Assembly (NCBI RefSeq): GCF_026625845.1
Contig: NZ_CP113066.1
Coordinates: 1,612,001-1,676,000 of the forward strand
Source: Agrococcus sp. SL85
GTDB lineage: Bacteria > Actinomycetota > Actinomycetes > Actinomycetales > Microbacteriaceae
Length of the DNA stretch: 64,000 bases
Direction of reading: 5' to 3'
Below, piece by piece: positions 55,815 to 63,863 of this stretch. Every line of letters begins with the position of its first letter. Positions within the stretch are counted from its first letter, which is position 1. The notes below the pieces were generated by a model. It did no database searches. It was given only the letters and a program-made list of their open reading frames with translations, and was not told where the DNA came from. The position numbers and the translations under genes are program-made.

Positions 55815-55928
55815 GAGTGGCGGCTTCTGGCGATGAGTGGCGTCGAACGGTCGACTCTGGCGCTGAAATTCAGCCGTTCGCCGCCACTCGGGGCCGAACG
55901 CCGCCACTCGGGGCCGTTCGCCGCCACG
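55815..55928. repeat. Second copy of the 20-bp-period inverted element (opposite orientation)
   Basis: GAGTGGCG at 55815 and 55835 (20 bp apart), a core at about 55843-55880, then CGCCACTC at 55882 and 55902 and a partial CGCCAC at 55922 (again 20 bp apart). The reverse complement of the core (with AACGGCTGAATTTCAGCGCC) aligns along its whole length with the core at 21578-21614. Confidence 0.85.
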
Positions 55929-56047
55929 CACGAGCGGTCGGGGCAGGTCAGGGACGGCGCCGGGTCCTGGGGCGGCGGATCCCGAAGCGCAGGGCGGAGG
56001 CGGCGGCGGAGCGGAAGCAGTCCTGGGAGCGAGTGGGCGGGCAGGGC

Positions 56048-56053
56048 TAGCGT
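56048..56053 (+). promoter_or_regulatory. Candidate leaderless -10 box of the hydrolase gene
   Basis: TAGCGT, six bases, ATG at 56060. Confidence 0.45.
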
Positions 56054-56059
56054 CGGGGC

Positions 56060-56878
56060 ATGGACGCAGCATCGCCGCAGGACGCCGCATCGCCGCAGGG
56101 CGCAGCTTCGCCGCAGGGCACCGCACCGCCGACCGGATCGGCGCCGCAGGGGGCGGAGCGGACGCAGCCCGACCGCGCGGAGGGCGCCGGCACCGGGCGC
56201 ATCGTGCTCGTGCCCGGCTTCTGGCTGGGCGCCTGGGCCTGGGACGAGGTCGCCGGCATCCTGCGCGAGCAGGGCCGCGAGGTCGTCGCACTCACCCTCC
56301 CGGGCCTCGAGCCCGACCATCCGGCCCGCGGCGAGGTGACGCTCGAGGACCACGCGGCCGCGATCCTCGATGCGATGGGCGACGGCCCGGCCGTGCTCGT
56401 CGCGCACTCGGGCGCCGCCGCGCCCGCGACGATCGCGCTCGATCGCCGGCCGGAGGCCGTGCGCCACGCGGTGTGGGTCGACACCTGCCCGGTCGTCGAC
56501 GGCCACGCGATGGATCCCGGCCTCGAGGGCGACGGCCTCCCGCTCGAGGCCGCGTGGGAGGAGGAGCTCGAGGGCGGCTCGATGCGCGACCTCACCGACG
56601 AGCAGCTGGCCGAGTTCCGCGAGCGCGCCGTCACGGAGCCAGCGGGCGCGGTGCGCGACCCCGCCGCGCTGCGCGACGAGCGCCGCCTCGACGTGCCGCA
56701 GACCCTCGTCGCCACCGCGTTCTCGGGCGAGGAGTACCGCGCCTACGCCGAGCAGGGCGCCGGCTTCCTGCGCGGCCTCGACGAGCAGCGGGCGCTCGCG
56801 GTCGTCGACCTGCCCACGGGCCACTGGCCGATGTGGTCGAAGCCCGCCGAGCTCGCCGCCATCATCGCGGCGCGCTAG
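56060..56878 (+). CDS. Alpha/beta hydrolase
   Basis: A 272-residue protein. The first 45 residues are a low-complexity Ala/Ser/Pro/Gln tract built of ASPQ-containing pentapeptides (DAASPQDAASPQGAASPQG). The hydrolase fold follows: oxyanion loop LVPGFWLGAWAWDE, nucleophile elbow VLVAHSGAAAP (Ser, with an atypical A-H-S-G-A sequence) and catalytic His in LPTGHWPMWSKP. The substrate is unknown. It is unlikely to be OleB, which uses an Asp nucleophile. A repeat-rich region separates it from serA. Confidence 0.85.
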   Translation: MDAASPQDAASPQGAASPQGTAPPTGSAPQGAERTQPDRAEGAGTGRIVLVPGFWLGAWAWDEVAGILREQGREVVALTLPGLEPDHPARGEVTLEDHAAAILDAMGDGPAVLVAHSGAAAPATIALDRRPEAVRHAVWVDTCPVVDGHAMDPGLEGDGLPLEAAWEEELEGGSMRDLTDEQLAEFRERAVTEPAGAVRDPAALRDERRLDVPQTLVATAFSGEEYRAYAEQGAGFLRGLDEQRALAVVDLPTGHWPMWSKPAELAAIIAAR

Positions 56879-56924
56879 CCCGGAGCAGCGCCGACCGGGC
56901 TGCACCCCGGCCGGACGGCCGGCC

Positions 56925-58088
56925 TCACTCCGGCAGCAGGAACCAGACGCTCGCCCCGCCGAGCGGGGACTCGTCGATGCCGATGCGCCCGCCGAGCGCG
57001 TCGACGATCCGCCGGCAGGTCGAGAGTCCGATGCCGAGCCCGTCCTCGTCGCGGCCGTCGCCGCGCGCGAGCAGGCCGAAGACGCGTTCGCGCTCGGCCT
57101 CCGGCACGCCCGGGCCGTCGTCGTCGACGCGCACGCGCCAGCCGCCCTCGAGCTCGTCGCAGCGCACGGCGACGCGCGGCGCGCGGCCCCCGGCCGACGA
57201 GAACTTCACGGCGTTCGCGAGCAGGTTCTGGAGCAGCGCCCGCAGCAGCGTCTCGTCGCCGAGCACCACGGGCAGCGGATCGACCTCCAGCGTCGCGCGA
57301 GAGGCCGTCAGCGGCGCCGAGAGATCGTCGACGACCGCCGCGGCGACCTCCGCCAGGTCGACGGGCCGGCGGGCGTGCCCGCCGCCGATCCGCGCGTAGT
57401 CGAGGAGGTCCTCCACGAGCGCCGACATCCGCGCCGTCGCTGCCTCGGCGCGCGCGAGCGCCCGCGCGGCGTTCGGGGCGTCGACGAGCTCGGGGGAGTC
57501 CGCCGCCAGCTCGAGGAAGCCTGCGAGCGCCGTCAGCGGGTTGCGGAGGTCGTGGCTCACCTGCCCGGCGAACTGCGAGAGCGACTCGTTCGAGCGGCCC
57601 AGCTCGCGCGTCATGCGACGCAGCTCAAGCACGTCGACGGCCTGGTGGGCCAGGAGCGCCAGCCCGCGGCTGTCGGCGTCGCTGAGCTCGCCGACCTCCT
57701 CGTCGAAGACGCAGAGGGTGCCGATGGGGATGCCGTCGGGCGTCACGAGCGGGCTCGAGGCGTAGAAGCGCACGCTCGCGATCTCGCCCGTGACGAAGGG
57801 GTTGTGGCGGAAGCGGTCGTCGTCGCGGGCGTCGCTGACGACCGTGTGGCCGTGCTCCCGGAAGACCTTCGCGCACATCGAGTCCTCGCGCGAGCAGATG
57901 TCGGGCGCGAAGCCGAAGGCGGCGATCTGGTGCTGGGCGCGGTCGTCGATGATGTTGATCACGGCGCGGGGCACCTGGCAGAGCGTGGCGGCGAGCTGCA
58001 CGAGGCCCTCGAGGTCTGGCTCCGGCGCCCGGCCGACGACCTCGTACTCGGCGATCGCCTCGCGGCGGGTGATGTCCTCGATCGACAC
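56925..58088 (-). CDS. GAF-domain sensor histidine kinase
   Basis: A 387-residue soluble kinase. The GAF domain spans about 25-160 (CSREDSMCAKVF, FYASSPLVTPDGIPIGTLCV). The dimerisation box holds the phospho-His in AGQVSHDLRNPLTALAGF, and the HATPase domain has LLRALLQNLLANAVKFSS, VDDDGPGVP and GLGIGLSTCRRIVDALGG. No response regulator is adjacent. Start GTG 58088 after GGAGGGG. Confidence 0.92.
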   Translation of the reverse strand: MSIEDITRREAIAEYEVVGRAPEPDLEGLVQLAATLCQVPRAVINIIDDRAQHQIAAFGFAPDICSREDSMCAKVFREHGHTVVSDARDDDRFRHNPFVTGEIASVRFYASSPLVTPDGIPIGTLCVFDEEVGELSDADSRGLALLAHQAVDVLELRRMTRELGRSNESLSQFAGQVSHDLRNPLTALAGFLELAADSPELVDAPNAARALARAEAATARMSALVEDLLDYARIGGGHARRPVDLAEVAAAVVDDLSAPLTASRATLEVDPLPVVLGDETLLRALLQNLLANAVKFSSAGGRAPRVAVRCDELEGGWRVRVDDDGPGVPEAERERVFGLLARGDGRDEDGLGIGLSTCRRIVDALGGRIGIDESPLGGASVWFLLPE

Positions 58089-58175
58089 GGCAGGCCCCTC
58101 CGCGCGGCGCTCGGACCCGCCGCGCCGATCCAGCCTAACGACGCGCCGCGCGCGGCCCGCGCGGCGCCCGGCGCG

Positions 58176-58715
58176 TCACGCGCCGAGGCGCCGCGCGACG
58201 GCGATGAGGCGCTCGACCTCGGCCTCGGCGCGACCCGGCTCGAGCGCGCCGAGGGCCGAGCGCAGATAGACGCCGTCGGACATCAGCACGATCGCGTGGG
58301 CGATCTCCTCGTCGCCGAGCGCGGCGGAGAGCGCGGCGGCGTAGGCGTCGTCGACGGCCTGCATCGCGGCGCGGGCGGCCCCGCCGGAGGGCAGCTGCGC
58401 GAGGCGCACGATCGCGACGGTCGCGCGGTCGAAGCCGGATCCCTCCGCGACGGAAGTGCGCAGGAAGGTGCCGACGATGTCGTCGGCGCCGCGCAGCGCC
58501 TCGACGTCCTGCTCGGCGAGCACGCGGAAGCGCTCGATGAGGCCGGTCTCGAGCTCGGCCTTCGAGCCGAAGTGGTACAGCAGCCCGCCCTTGGAGACCC
58601 CGGCGCGCGCGGCGACCGCCTGCACGGTGGCGGCGCGCTCGCCCTCCTCGATGAGCAGCGCCTCGTAGGCGTCGAGCAGCTGCTCGCGGGCGTTGCCCGA
58701 TCCGACCCTGGCCAT
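58176..58715 (-). CDS. TetR-family repressor of the divergent MFS pump
   Basis: A 179-residue regulator with HTH AVAARAGVSKGGLLYHFGSK at about 30-50 and a TetR_C ligand domain. The ATG has TATGCT six bases upstream. Between it and the divergent MFS gene is a palindrome that lies within the MFS promoter. This is the classic arrangement of a drug-responsive efflux regulator. Confidence 0.92.
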   Translation of the reverse strand: MARVGSGNAREQLLDAYEALLIEEGERAATVQAVAARAGVSKGGLLYHFGSKAELETGLIERFRVLAEQDVEALRGADDIVGTFLRTSVAEGSGFDRATVAIVRLAQLPSGGAARAAMQAVDDAYAAALSAALGDEEIAHAIVLMSDGVYLRSALGALEPGRAEAEVERLIAVARRLGA

Positions 58716-58721
58716 GCGGCG

Positions 58722-58727
58722 AGCATA
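58722..58727 (-). promoter_or_regulatory. Candidate leaderless -10 box of the TetR gene
   Basis: On the minus strand TATGCT, six bases, ATG at 58715. Confidence 0.5.
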
Positions 58728-58730
58728 GCG

Positions 58731-58759
58731 TTGCCAGAAAACCGTCCAGACGGTACAGT
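58731..58759 (+). promoter_or_regulatory. Sigma70-like promoter of the MFS gene
   Basis: -35 TTGCCA (58731-58736), 17-bp spacer, -10 TACAGT (58754-58759). The repressor palindrome occupies the spacer. Confidence 0.7.
58741..58754. promoter_or_regulatory. TetR operator in the MFS promoter spacer
   Basis: Palindrome ACCGTC-CA-GACGGT. It lies between -35 and -10, so repressor binding would exclude RNA polymerase. Confidence 0.75.
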
Positions 58760-58806
58760 TGGCGGGTCGGTGCGCCCCCTCGCACCGACGAGCACGAGGA
58801 GGAACC

Positions 58807-60333
58807 ATGCAGACCGGCCAGCTGCCCCGCACCGACGAGTCGACCGCGCCCCGCGCAGGCGCGCGGGAGTGGGTCGCGCTCGCCGTGCTCATGCTTCCGG
58901 TGCTGCTCGTGTCGATCGACAACACCGTGCTCGCCTTCGCGCTGCCGCAGATCGCGCTCGCGCTCGAGCCCGACGCCGCGCAGCAGCTCTGGCTCGTCGA
59001 CGCCTACGCGCTCGTGCTCGCGGGCCTCCTCGTCGCCATGGGCAGCATGGGCGACCGCTTCGGGCGGCGCCGGATGCTGCTCATCGGCGCCACGGGCTTC
59101 GCCCTCGTCTCGGCGCTCGCGGCCTTCGCGCCGACCGCGGAGGCGCTCATCGCCGCCCGCGCCGCGCTCGGCTTCTTCGGCGCGATGCTCATGCCCTCGA
59201 CGCTCTCGCTCCTGCGCTCCACGTTCCAGCACCGCGACCAGCGGCGGCTCGCGATCGCCGTCTGGGCGACGGCCTTCTCGGTCGGCAGCGCCATCGGCCC
59301 GACCGTCGGCGGCGTCCTGCTGCAGCACTTCGCGTGGGGCTCGGTCTTCCTCATGGCCGTCCCCGTGCTGCTGCCGCTGCTCGTGCTCGCGCCGCTGCTC
59401 GTGCGCGAGAGCCGCGACCCGAACCCTGGCCGCATCGACCTCGTGGGCATCGCGCTCTCGATCGTCGCGCTCGGCGCCCTCGCCGCGGCCATCAAGCACG
59501 TCGCCGTCGACGGCCCCGACCTCGTCGCGCTCGCCCTCGTGGTCGCGTCGGTCGTCGCGGGCATCGCCTTCGTGCGCCGCATGCAGCGCTCCGCGACGCC
59601 GATGCTCGACATCGACCTGCTCCGCATCCCCGCGTTCTCGGGCGCGATCGCCATCAACCTGCTGAGCGTCGTCGCGCTCGTGGGCGCCCTCTTCTTCCTC
59701 ACGCAGCACCTGCAGCTCGTCGAGGGGATGTCGACGCTCGACGCGGCGCTGCTGCTCGTGCCCGGCACGATCGCGATGGTCGCGACCGGCCTCGGCGTCG
59801 TGCGGATCGTGCGGCACCTGCCCGCGCGCGTCGTCATCGCGATCGGCCTCTCGAGCTCGGTCGCCGGCTACCTGCTCGTCGCCATCTCGGGCGAGCACCT
59901 GACGCCGCTCCTCGTGGCGGTCGCCTACCTGCTGCTCGGCGCAGGCATCGGCGCGGCCGAGACGCTCTCGAACGAGATCGTCGTCTCGACCGCCCCGCCC
60001 GCGAAGGCGGGCGCCGCGAGCGCGGTCTCCGAGACGGCCTACGAGCTCGGCGCCGTGCTCGGCACGGCGGTGCTCGGCGGCATCGTCAGCGCGGTCTACC
60101 GCTCGACGATCGAGCTGCCCGAAGGGCTCGCGGCCGCCGACGCCTCCGCGGCGCGGGAGACCCTCGCGGGCGCGCTCGACGTGGCCGACCGTGTGCAGGG
60201 CGAGCTCGGCGCCGCTGTCGCCGAGGCCGCGCGCACGGCCTTCGACCACGGCGCGCTCTGGACCTCGCTCGCGGGTGCCGCGCTCGTGCTCGCCGCGATC
60301 GTCGTCGCGCTGCGGGCGCTGCGGCGGGCGTAG
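58807..60333 (+). CDS. MFS multidrug efflux transporter, DHA2 (14-helix) type
   Basis: A 508-residue transporter with 14 predicted helices. Motif D1 region LLVSIDNTVLAFALPQIALAL, motif A GSMGDRFGRRRMLLIG and motif C-like SVGSAIGPTVGGVLLQHFAW are those of EmrB/QacA-like drug:H+ antiporters. Under control of the divergent TetR protein. The ATG follows GAGGAGGAA. A strong hairpin follows. Confidence 0.93.
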   Translation: MQTGQLPRTDESTAPRAGAREWVALAVLMLPVLLVSIDNTVLAFALPQIALALEPDAAQQLWLVDAYALVLAGLLVAMGSMGDRFGRRRMLLIGATGFALVSALAAFAPTAEALIAARAALGFFGAMLMPSTLSLLRSTFQHRDQRRLAIAVWATAFSVGSAIGPTVGGVLLQHFAWGSVFLMAVPVLLPLLVLAPLLVRESRDPNPGRIDLVGIALSIVALGALAAAIKHVAVDGPDLVALALVVASVVAGIAFVRRMQRSATPMLDIDLLRIPAFSGAIAINLLSVVALVGALFFLTQHLQLVEGMSTLDAALLLVPGTIAMVATGLGVVRIVRHLPARVVIAIGLSSSVAGYLLVAISGEHLTPLLVAVAYLLLGAGIGAAETLSNEIVVSTAPPAKAGAASAVSETAYELGAVLGTAVLGGIVSAVYRSTIELPEGLAAADASAARETLAGALDVADRVQGELGAAVAEAARTAFDHGALWTSLAGAALVLAAIVVALRALRRA

Positions 60334-60345
60334 CCCCGCAGACGG

Positions 60346-60382
60346 CGGACGGCGCCGCCCCGTCAGGGTGCGGCGCCGTCCG
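60346..60382. terminator. Terminator between MFS and DUF6458 genes
   Basis: 13-bp stem CGGACGGCGCCGC / GCGGCGCCGTCCG with an 11-base loop between convergent genes. Confidence 0.75.
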
Positions 60383-60391
60383 TCGTCAGGG

Positions 60392-60649
60392 TCAGAGCAC
60401 GTCGTCGCGGCGCTCGGTGCGCTCGACGCGCGTGCCGGTCTCCGGGTCGATCGCGGAGCGCGTGACCTGCGAGGTGCGGCCGGAGCGCGCGGCCATGATG
60501 ATGCCGATGAGCGTGACGAGCGCGCCGGCGGCGAGCAGGATGTAGCCGATCAGCGTCCAGTTGGCGCCCTCGACCTCCCAGATGCCGGGGAGCGCCCAGG
60601 CGACGATCGCGCCGACGGCCATGAGGAAGATGCCGAAGCCGATGCTCAT
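60392..60649 (-). CDS. DUF6458-type small membrane protein
   Basis: An 85-residue protein with two helices (IGFGIFLMAVGAIVAWAL and WTLIGYILLAAGALVTLIGI) and a charged C-terminal tail (ETGTRVERTERRDDV). It matches the small actinobacterial DUF6458 pattern as I remember it. Start ATG after GGAGAG. Confidence 0.85.
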   Translation of the reverse strand: MSIGFGIFLMAVGAIVAWALPGIWEVEGANWTLIGYILLAAGALVTLIGIIMAARSGRTSQVTRSAIDPETGTRVERTERRDDVL

Positions 60650-60748
60650 GCGTCTCTCCGTTCGGTAGTGGGGCCGCCCGGGCTCGGGCGACCGCTCGCG
60701 CGACCGTACCCCGGGTCGCTGAGCGTCGGTCGGGAGCGCCCGCGTGGC

Positions 60749-60754
60749 TAGGCT
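60749..60754 (+). promoter_or_regulatory. Candidate -10 box of leuB
   Basis: TAGGCT about 75 bases before the leuB start; leuB has a leader and an AGGGAGGA ribosome site. Confidence 0.4.
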
Positions 60755-60827
60755 GGGGAGCCACGGCCCGCGCGGGTGCGGCGCCCGGAGGTTTCGACGC
60801 GCACGCGGTGCGCCCGAGGGAGGAAGC

Positions 60828-61886
60828 GTGGAGCAGCTGCGGCTCGCGGTCATCGCAGGCGACGGGATCGGACCGGAGGTGACGGCCGAGGCCCGGAAGG
60901 CGATCCGCGCCGCCGTCGACGGCGTCGAGGTGGTCGAGACCGAGTACGCGCTCGGCGCGGGCCACTACCTCGAGACCGGCGAGGTGCTCGAGCCCACGAC
61001 GCTCGAGGCGCTCCGGGGGCACGACGCCATCCTGCTCGGCGCCGTCGGCGGCGACCCGAGCGACCCGAGGCTCGCGGGCGGCATCATCGAGCGCGGCCTG
61101 CTGCTGGGCCTCCGCTTCGCCTTCGACCACCACGTCAACCTGCGGCCCACGAAGCTGCACCCCAAGGTGCAGAGCCCCCTGCGGGCGCCGGGCGAGATCG
61201 ACTTCGTCGTCGTGCGCGAGGGCACCGAGGGCCCGTACGTGGGCAACGGCGGCGCCATCCGGGCGGGGACGCCGCAGGAGGTCGCCAACGAGACGAGCGT
61301 CAACACGGCATTCGGCGTCGAGCGCGTGGTGCGCTTCGCGTTCGAGCTCGCCGAGCGGCGCTCGAAGCGGCTGACGCTCGTGCACAAGACGAACGTGCTC
61401 GTGCACGCGGGCGGCCTGTGGCGGCGGATCGTCGATGCGGTCGCCACCGAGCACCCCGGGGTCTCGGTCGACTACCTCCACGTCGACGCCGCGACGATCT
61501 TCCTCGTCGACCGGCCGAGCCGGTTCGACGTGATCGTGACCGACAACCTCTTCGGCGACATCCTCACCGACCTCGCGGGCGCCGTCGGCGGCGGCATCGG
61601 CATGGCTGCCTCCGGCAACCTCGACCCCTCGGGCACGTTCCCGAGCATGTTCGAGCCGGTGCACGGCTCCGCGCCCGACATCGCGGGCACCGGCGTCGCC
61701 GACCCGACCGCGGCGATCCTCTCGGCGGCGCTGCTGCTCGAGCACACCGGCCACCCCGAGGCGGCCGCCCGCATCCGCGACGCCGTCGACGCCGACGTCG
61801 ACGCGCGCGGCGAGGGGCGCCGCACCACCACCGAGGTCGGCGACGCGATCGTCGACCGCATCCGAGCATCCAAGGAGCAGGCATGA
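60828..61886 (+). CDS. leuB: 3-isopropylmalate dehydrogenase
   Basis: A 352-residue NAD-dependent decarboxylating dehydrogenase of leucine synthesis. [18 protein letters not shown] at the N-terminus, the 3-isopropylmalate loop [18 protein letters not shown], catalytic Lys in [15 protein letters not shown], Mg Asp in [19 protein letters not shown] and NAD-binding [14 protein letters not shown]. Start GTG 60828 after GGGAGGA. ilvE overlaps its stop by four bases. Confidence 0.95.
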   Translation: MEQLRLAVIAGDGIGPEVTAEARKAIRAAVDGVEVVETEYALGAGHYLETGEVLEPTTLEALRGHDAILLGAVGGDPSDPRLAGGIIERGLLLGLRFAFDHHVNLRPTKLHPKVQSPLRAPGEIDFVVVREGTEGPYVGNGGAIRAGTPQEVANETSVNTAFGVERVVRFAFELAERRSKRLTLVHKTNVLVHAGGLWRRIVDAVATEHPGVSVDYLHVDAATIFLVDRPSRFDVIVTDNLFGDILTDLAGAVGGGIGMAASGNLDPSGTFPSMFEPVHGSAPDIAGTGVADPTAAILSAALLLEHTGHPEAAARIRDAVDADVDARGEGRRTTTEVGDAIVDRIRASKEQA

Positions 61887-62971
61887 CCCTCGAGTTCGCG
61901 CTCACCCGTTCCGAGCGCCCCGCGAGCGACGAGGCCCGCGCGGCCGTGCTCGCGGCGCCCGGCTTCGGCAAGCACTTCACCGATCACATGGTCTCGATCG
62001 ACTGGACCGTCGACGGCGGCTGGCACGACGCGCGCGTCGAGCCGTACGGGCCCCTCGCGATCGACCCCGCCTCCGCCGTGCTGCACTACGGCCAGGAGAT
62101 CTTCGAGGGCATGAAGGCCTACCGCCGCGCCGACGGCTCCGTCTGGACCTTCCGCCCCGACCAGAACGCCAAGCGGATGCAGCGCTCGGCCGCGCGCCTC
62201 GCGCTGCCGCAGATCCCCGAGGAGCTCTTCCTCGAGGCCGTGCGGCGGCTCGTCGAGGTCGACGAGGCCTGGGTGCCCGAGGGCGGCGAGGACTCGCTGT
62301 ACCTGCGGCCCTTCATGATCGCGAACGAGGTCTTCCTCGGCGTGCGCGCCGCGCAGACGGTGCGCTTCATGGTGATCGCGAGCCCCGCGGGCCCCTACTT
62401 CACGGGCGGCGTGCAGCCTGTCTCGATCTGGCTCTCGCGCGAGTACAACCGCGCCGGCCGCGGCGGCACGGGCGCCGCGAAGTGCGGCGGCAACTACGCC
62501 GCGAGCCTCCTGCCGACGCAGATCGCGGTCGCGAACGGCTGCGCGCAGGTGCTCTTCCTGAACGAGGGCGGCACCGACCTCGAGGAGCTCGGCGGCATGA
62601 ACGTCGTGCTCGTCAAGGCCGACGGCACGCTCGTCACCCCCGACTCCGAGTCGATCCTCGACGGCGTCACCCGCAACTCGCTGCTGCAGCTCGCGGAGGA
62701 CGACGGCCACCGTGTCGAGCGCCGCCCGGTGACGCTCGCCGAGTGGCGCGAGGGCGTCGCCGACGGATCGATCACCGAGGCCTTCGCGTGCGGCACCGCC
62801 GCGGTGCTCACGCCCATCGCGGCGCTCAAGAGCACCGAGGAGACCATCGGCGACCCGGATGCGCCCGCCGGCCCGGTCGCGCTCGCGCTGCGCAAGCGCC
62901 TCACCGACCTGCAGTACGGCCGCGCCGAGGACCCGCACGGCTGGATGGTCCAGCTGACGGGCGCCCGCTGA
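61883..62971 (+). CDS. ilvE: Branched-chain amino acid aminotransferase
   Basis: A 362-residue fold-type IV PLP enzyme, last step of Leu, Ile and Val synthesis. [17 protein letters not shown] at the N-terminus, the PLP Lys in [15 protein letters not shown], and the class IV signature with LEELGGMNV and [14 protein letters not shown]. Length and motifs are those of the longer BCAT-II family. Co-translated with leuB and overlapping the FAH gene (TGATG). Confidence 0.96.
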   Translation: MTLEFALTRSERPASDEARAAVLAAPGFGKHFTDHMVSIDWTVDGGWHDARVEPYGPLAIDPASAVLHYGQEIFEGMKAYRRADGSVWTFRPDQNAKRMQRSAARLALPQIPEELFLEAVRRLVEVDEAWVPEGGEDSLYLRPFMIANEVFLGVRAAQTVRFMVIASPAGPYFTGGVQPVSIWLSREYNRAGRGGTGAAKCGGNYAASLLPTQIAVANGCAQVLFLNEGGTDLEELGGMNVVLVKADGTLVTPDSESILDGVTRNSLLQLAEDDGHRVERRPVTLAEWREGVADGSITEAFACGTAAVLTPIAALKSTEETIGDPDAPAGPVALALRKRLTDLQYGRAEDPHGWMVQLTGAR

Positions 62972-63738
62972 TGCGGGTCGCGCGCTTCGCGCACCAGGAC
63001 CGCATCGGCTTCGGCGTCGTCGACGAGGACGCCCTCGTCGAGCTGACCGGCGACCCGATCCTCGGCTCGTGGGACACCACGGGCCAGCGCATCCCGCTCG
63101 CCGAGGCTCGCCTGCTCGCGCCCGTGATCCCGCGCTCGAAGGTCGTCGCCGTCGGGCGCAACTACGCGAAGCACGCCGCCGAGCTCGGCAACGACGTGCC
63201 CACGCAGCCGCTCGTGTTCTTCAAGCCCAACACCTCGGTGGTCGGCCCCGGCGACGCGATCGTGCTGCCGCCGGAGTCGGAGAGCATCCACTTCGAGGGC
63301 GAGGTGGCGCTCGTCATCGGCCGCGTCGCGCGTCGGCTGACGCCCGAGGATGCGCTCGACGCGGTCTTCGGCGTGACGGTCGCGAACGACGTCACCGCCC
63401 GCGACCTCCAGCAGCGCGAGGGGCAGTGGGCGCGCGCGAAGGGCTTCGACACGTTCTGCCCGCTCGGCCCCGCGATCGAGACGGAGCCCGACTGGTCGTC
63501 GCTGCGCGTCATCACGCGCGTCGACGGCGAGGTGCGGCAGGACGGCGTCTCGAGCGACTGGATCTTCGACGTGCCCGCGGTGCTCACGTGGATCACGGCG
63601 GCGATGACGCTGCTGCCCGGCGACGTCGTGCTCATGGGGACGCCCGAGGGCGTCGGTCCGCTCGCCGCGGGCCAGACGGTGGAGGTCGAGGTGCCGGGCG
63701 TCGGCACCCTGCGCAACCCCGTCGTCGCGCACGCCTGA
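62971..63738 (+). CDS. Fumarylacetoacetate hydrolase family protein
   Basis: A 255-residue FAH-fold enzyme. VVAVGRNYAKHAAELGN, the metal-binding Glu pair in SIHFEGEVALVIG, and the Asp ligand in NDVTARDLQQREGQWARAKGFD. Members hydrolyse or decarboxylate 2-oxo acids such as oxaloacetate and acylpyruvates. Its place at the end of leuB-ilvE may mean it clears a related 2-oxo acid. A large terminator follows. Confidence 0.92.
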   Translation: MRVARFAHQDRIGFGVVDEDALVELTGDPILGSWDTTGQRIPLAEARLLAPVIPRSKVVAVGRNYAKHAAELGNDVPTQPLVFFKPNTSVVGPGDAIVLPPESESIHFEGEVALVIGRVARRLTPEDALDAVFGVTVANDVTARDLQQREGQWARAKGFDTFCPLGPAIETEPDWSSLRVITRVDGEVRQDGVSSDWIFDVPAVLTWITAAMTLLPGDVVLMGTPEGVGPLAAGQTVEVEVPGVGTLRNPVVAHA

Positions 63739-63754
63739 GCCGCAGCGCGCGATC

Positions 63755-63807
63755 GATCCGGCGCCCGGGGCGCGACGCTCCGCGTCGCTCGCCCCGGGCG
63801 CCGGATC
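63755..63807 (+). terminator. Terminator after leuB-ilvE-FAH
   Basis: 18-bp perfect outer arms starting GATCCGGCGCCCGGGGCG, with an inner CGACG / CGTCG stem at the top. Confidence 0.85.
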
Positions 63808-63817
63808 GCGCCGCTTG

Positions 63818-63845
63818 TGGAGTCTGTCTGCATATGGAGCCTGTC
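63818..63845. promoter_or_regulatory. Direct repeat upstream of the PadR gene, possible operator
   Basis: TGGAGTCTGTC (63818) and TGGAGCCTGTC (63835) are 17 bp apart; the second lies directly before the -10 box. Autoregulatory sites of PadR repressors often lie here, but the assignment is speculative. Confidence 0.4.
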
Positions 63846-63851
63846 GACCGG

Positions 63852-63857
63852 TAGAGT
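63852..63857 (+). promoter_or_regulatory. Candidate leaderless -10 box of the PadR gene
   Basis: TAGAGT, six bases, ATG at 63864. Confidence 0.5.
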
Positions 63858-63863
63858 GCCCCC

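Larger units (their letters stand above)
55539..56059. other. Long repeat-rich intergenic region between serA and the hydrolase gene
   Basis: No convincing gene. It holds the serA terminator (55554-55586), a GC-rich low-complexity tract, a 22-bp tandem repeat (55697-55760), the second copy of the GAGTGGCG element (55815-55928) and a promoter box just before 56060. Open frames here are repetitive and overlap the repeats. Confidence 0.7.

Noticed and set aside
56060..56878. The alpha/beta hydrolase as the missing OleB
   Set aside because: It is 17 kb away, not co-transcribed with the Ole-like genes, and has a Ser nucleophile elbow rather than the Asp of the haloalkane-dehalogenase-like OleB.
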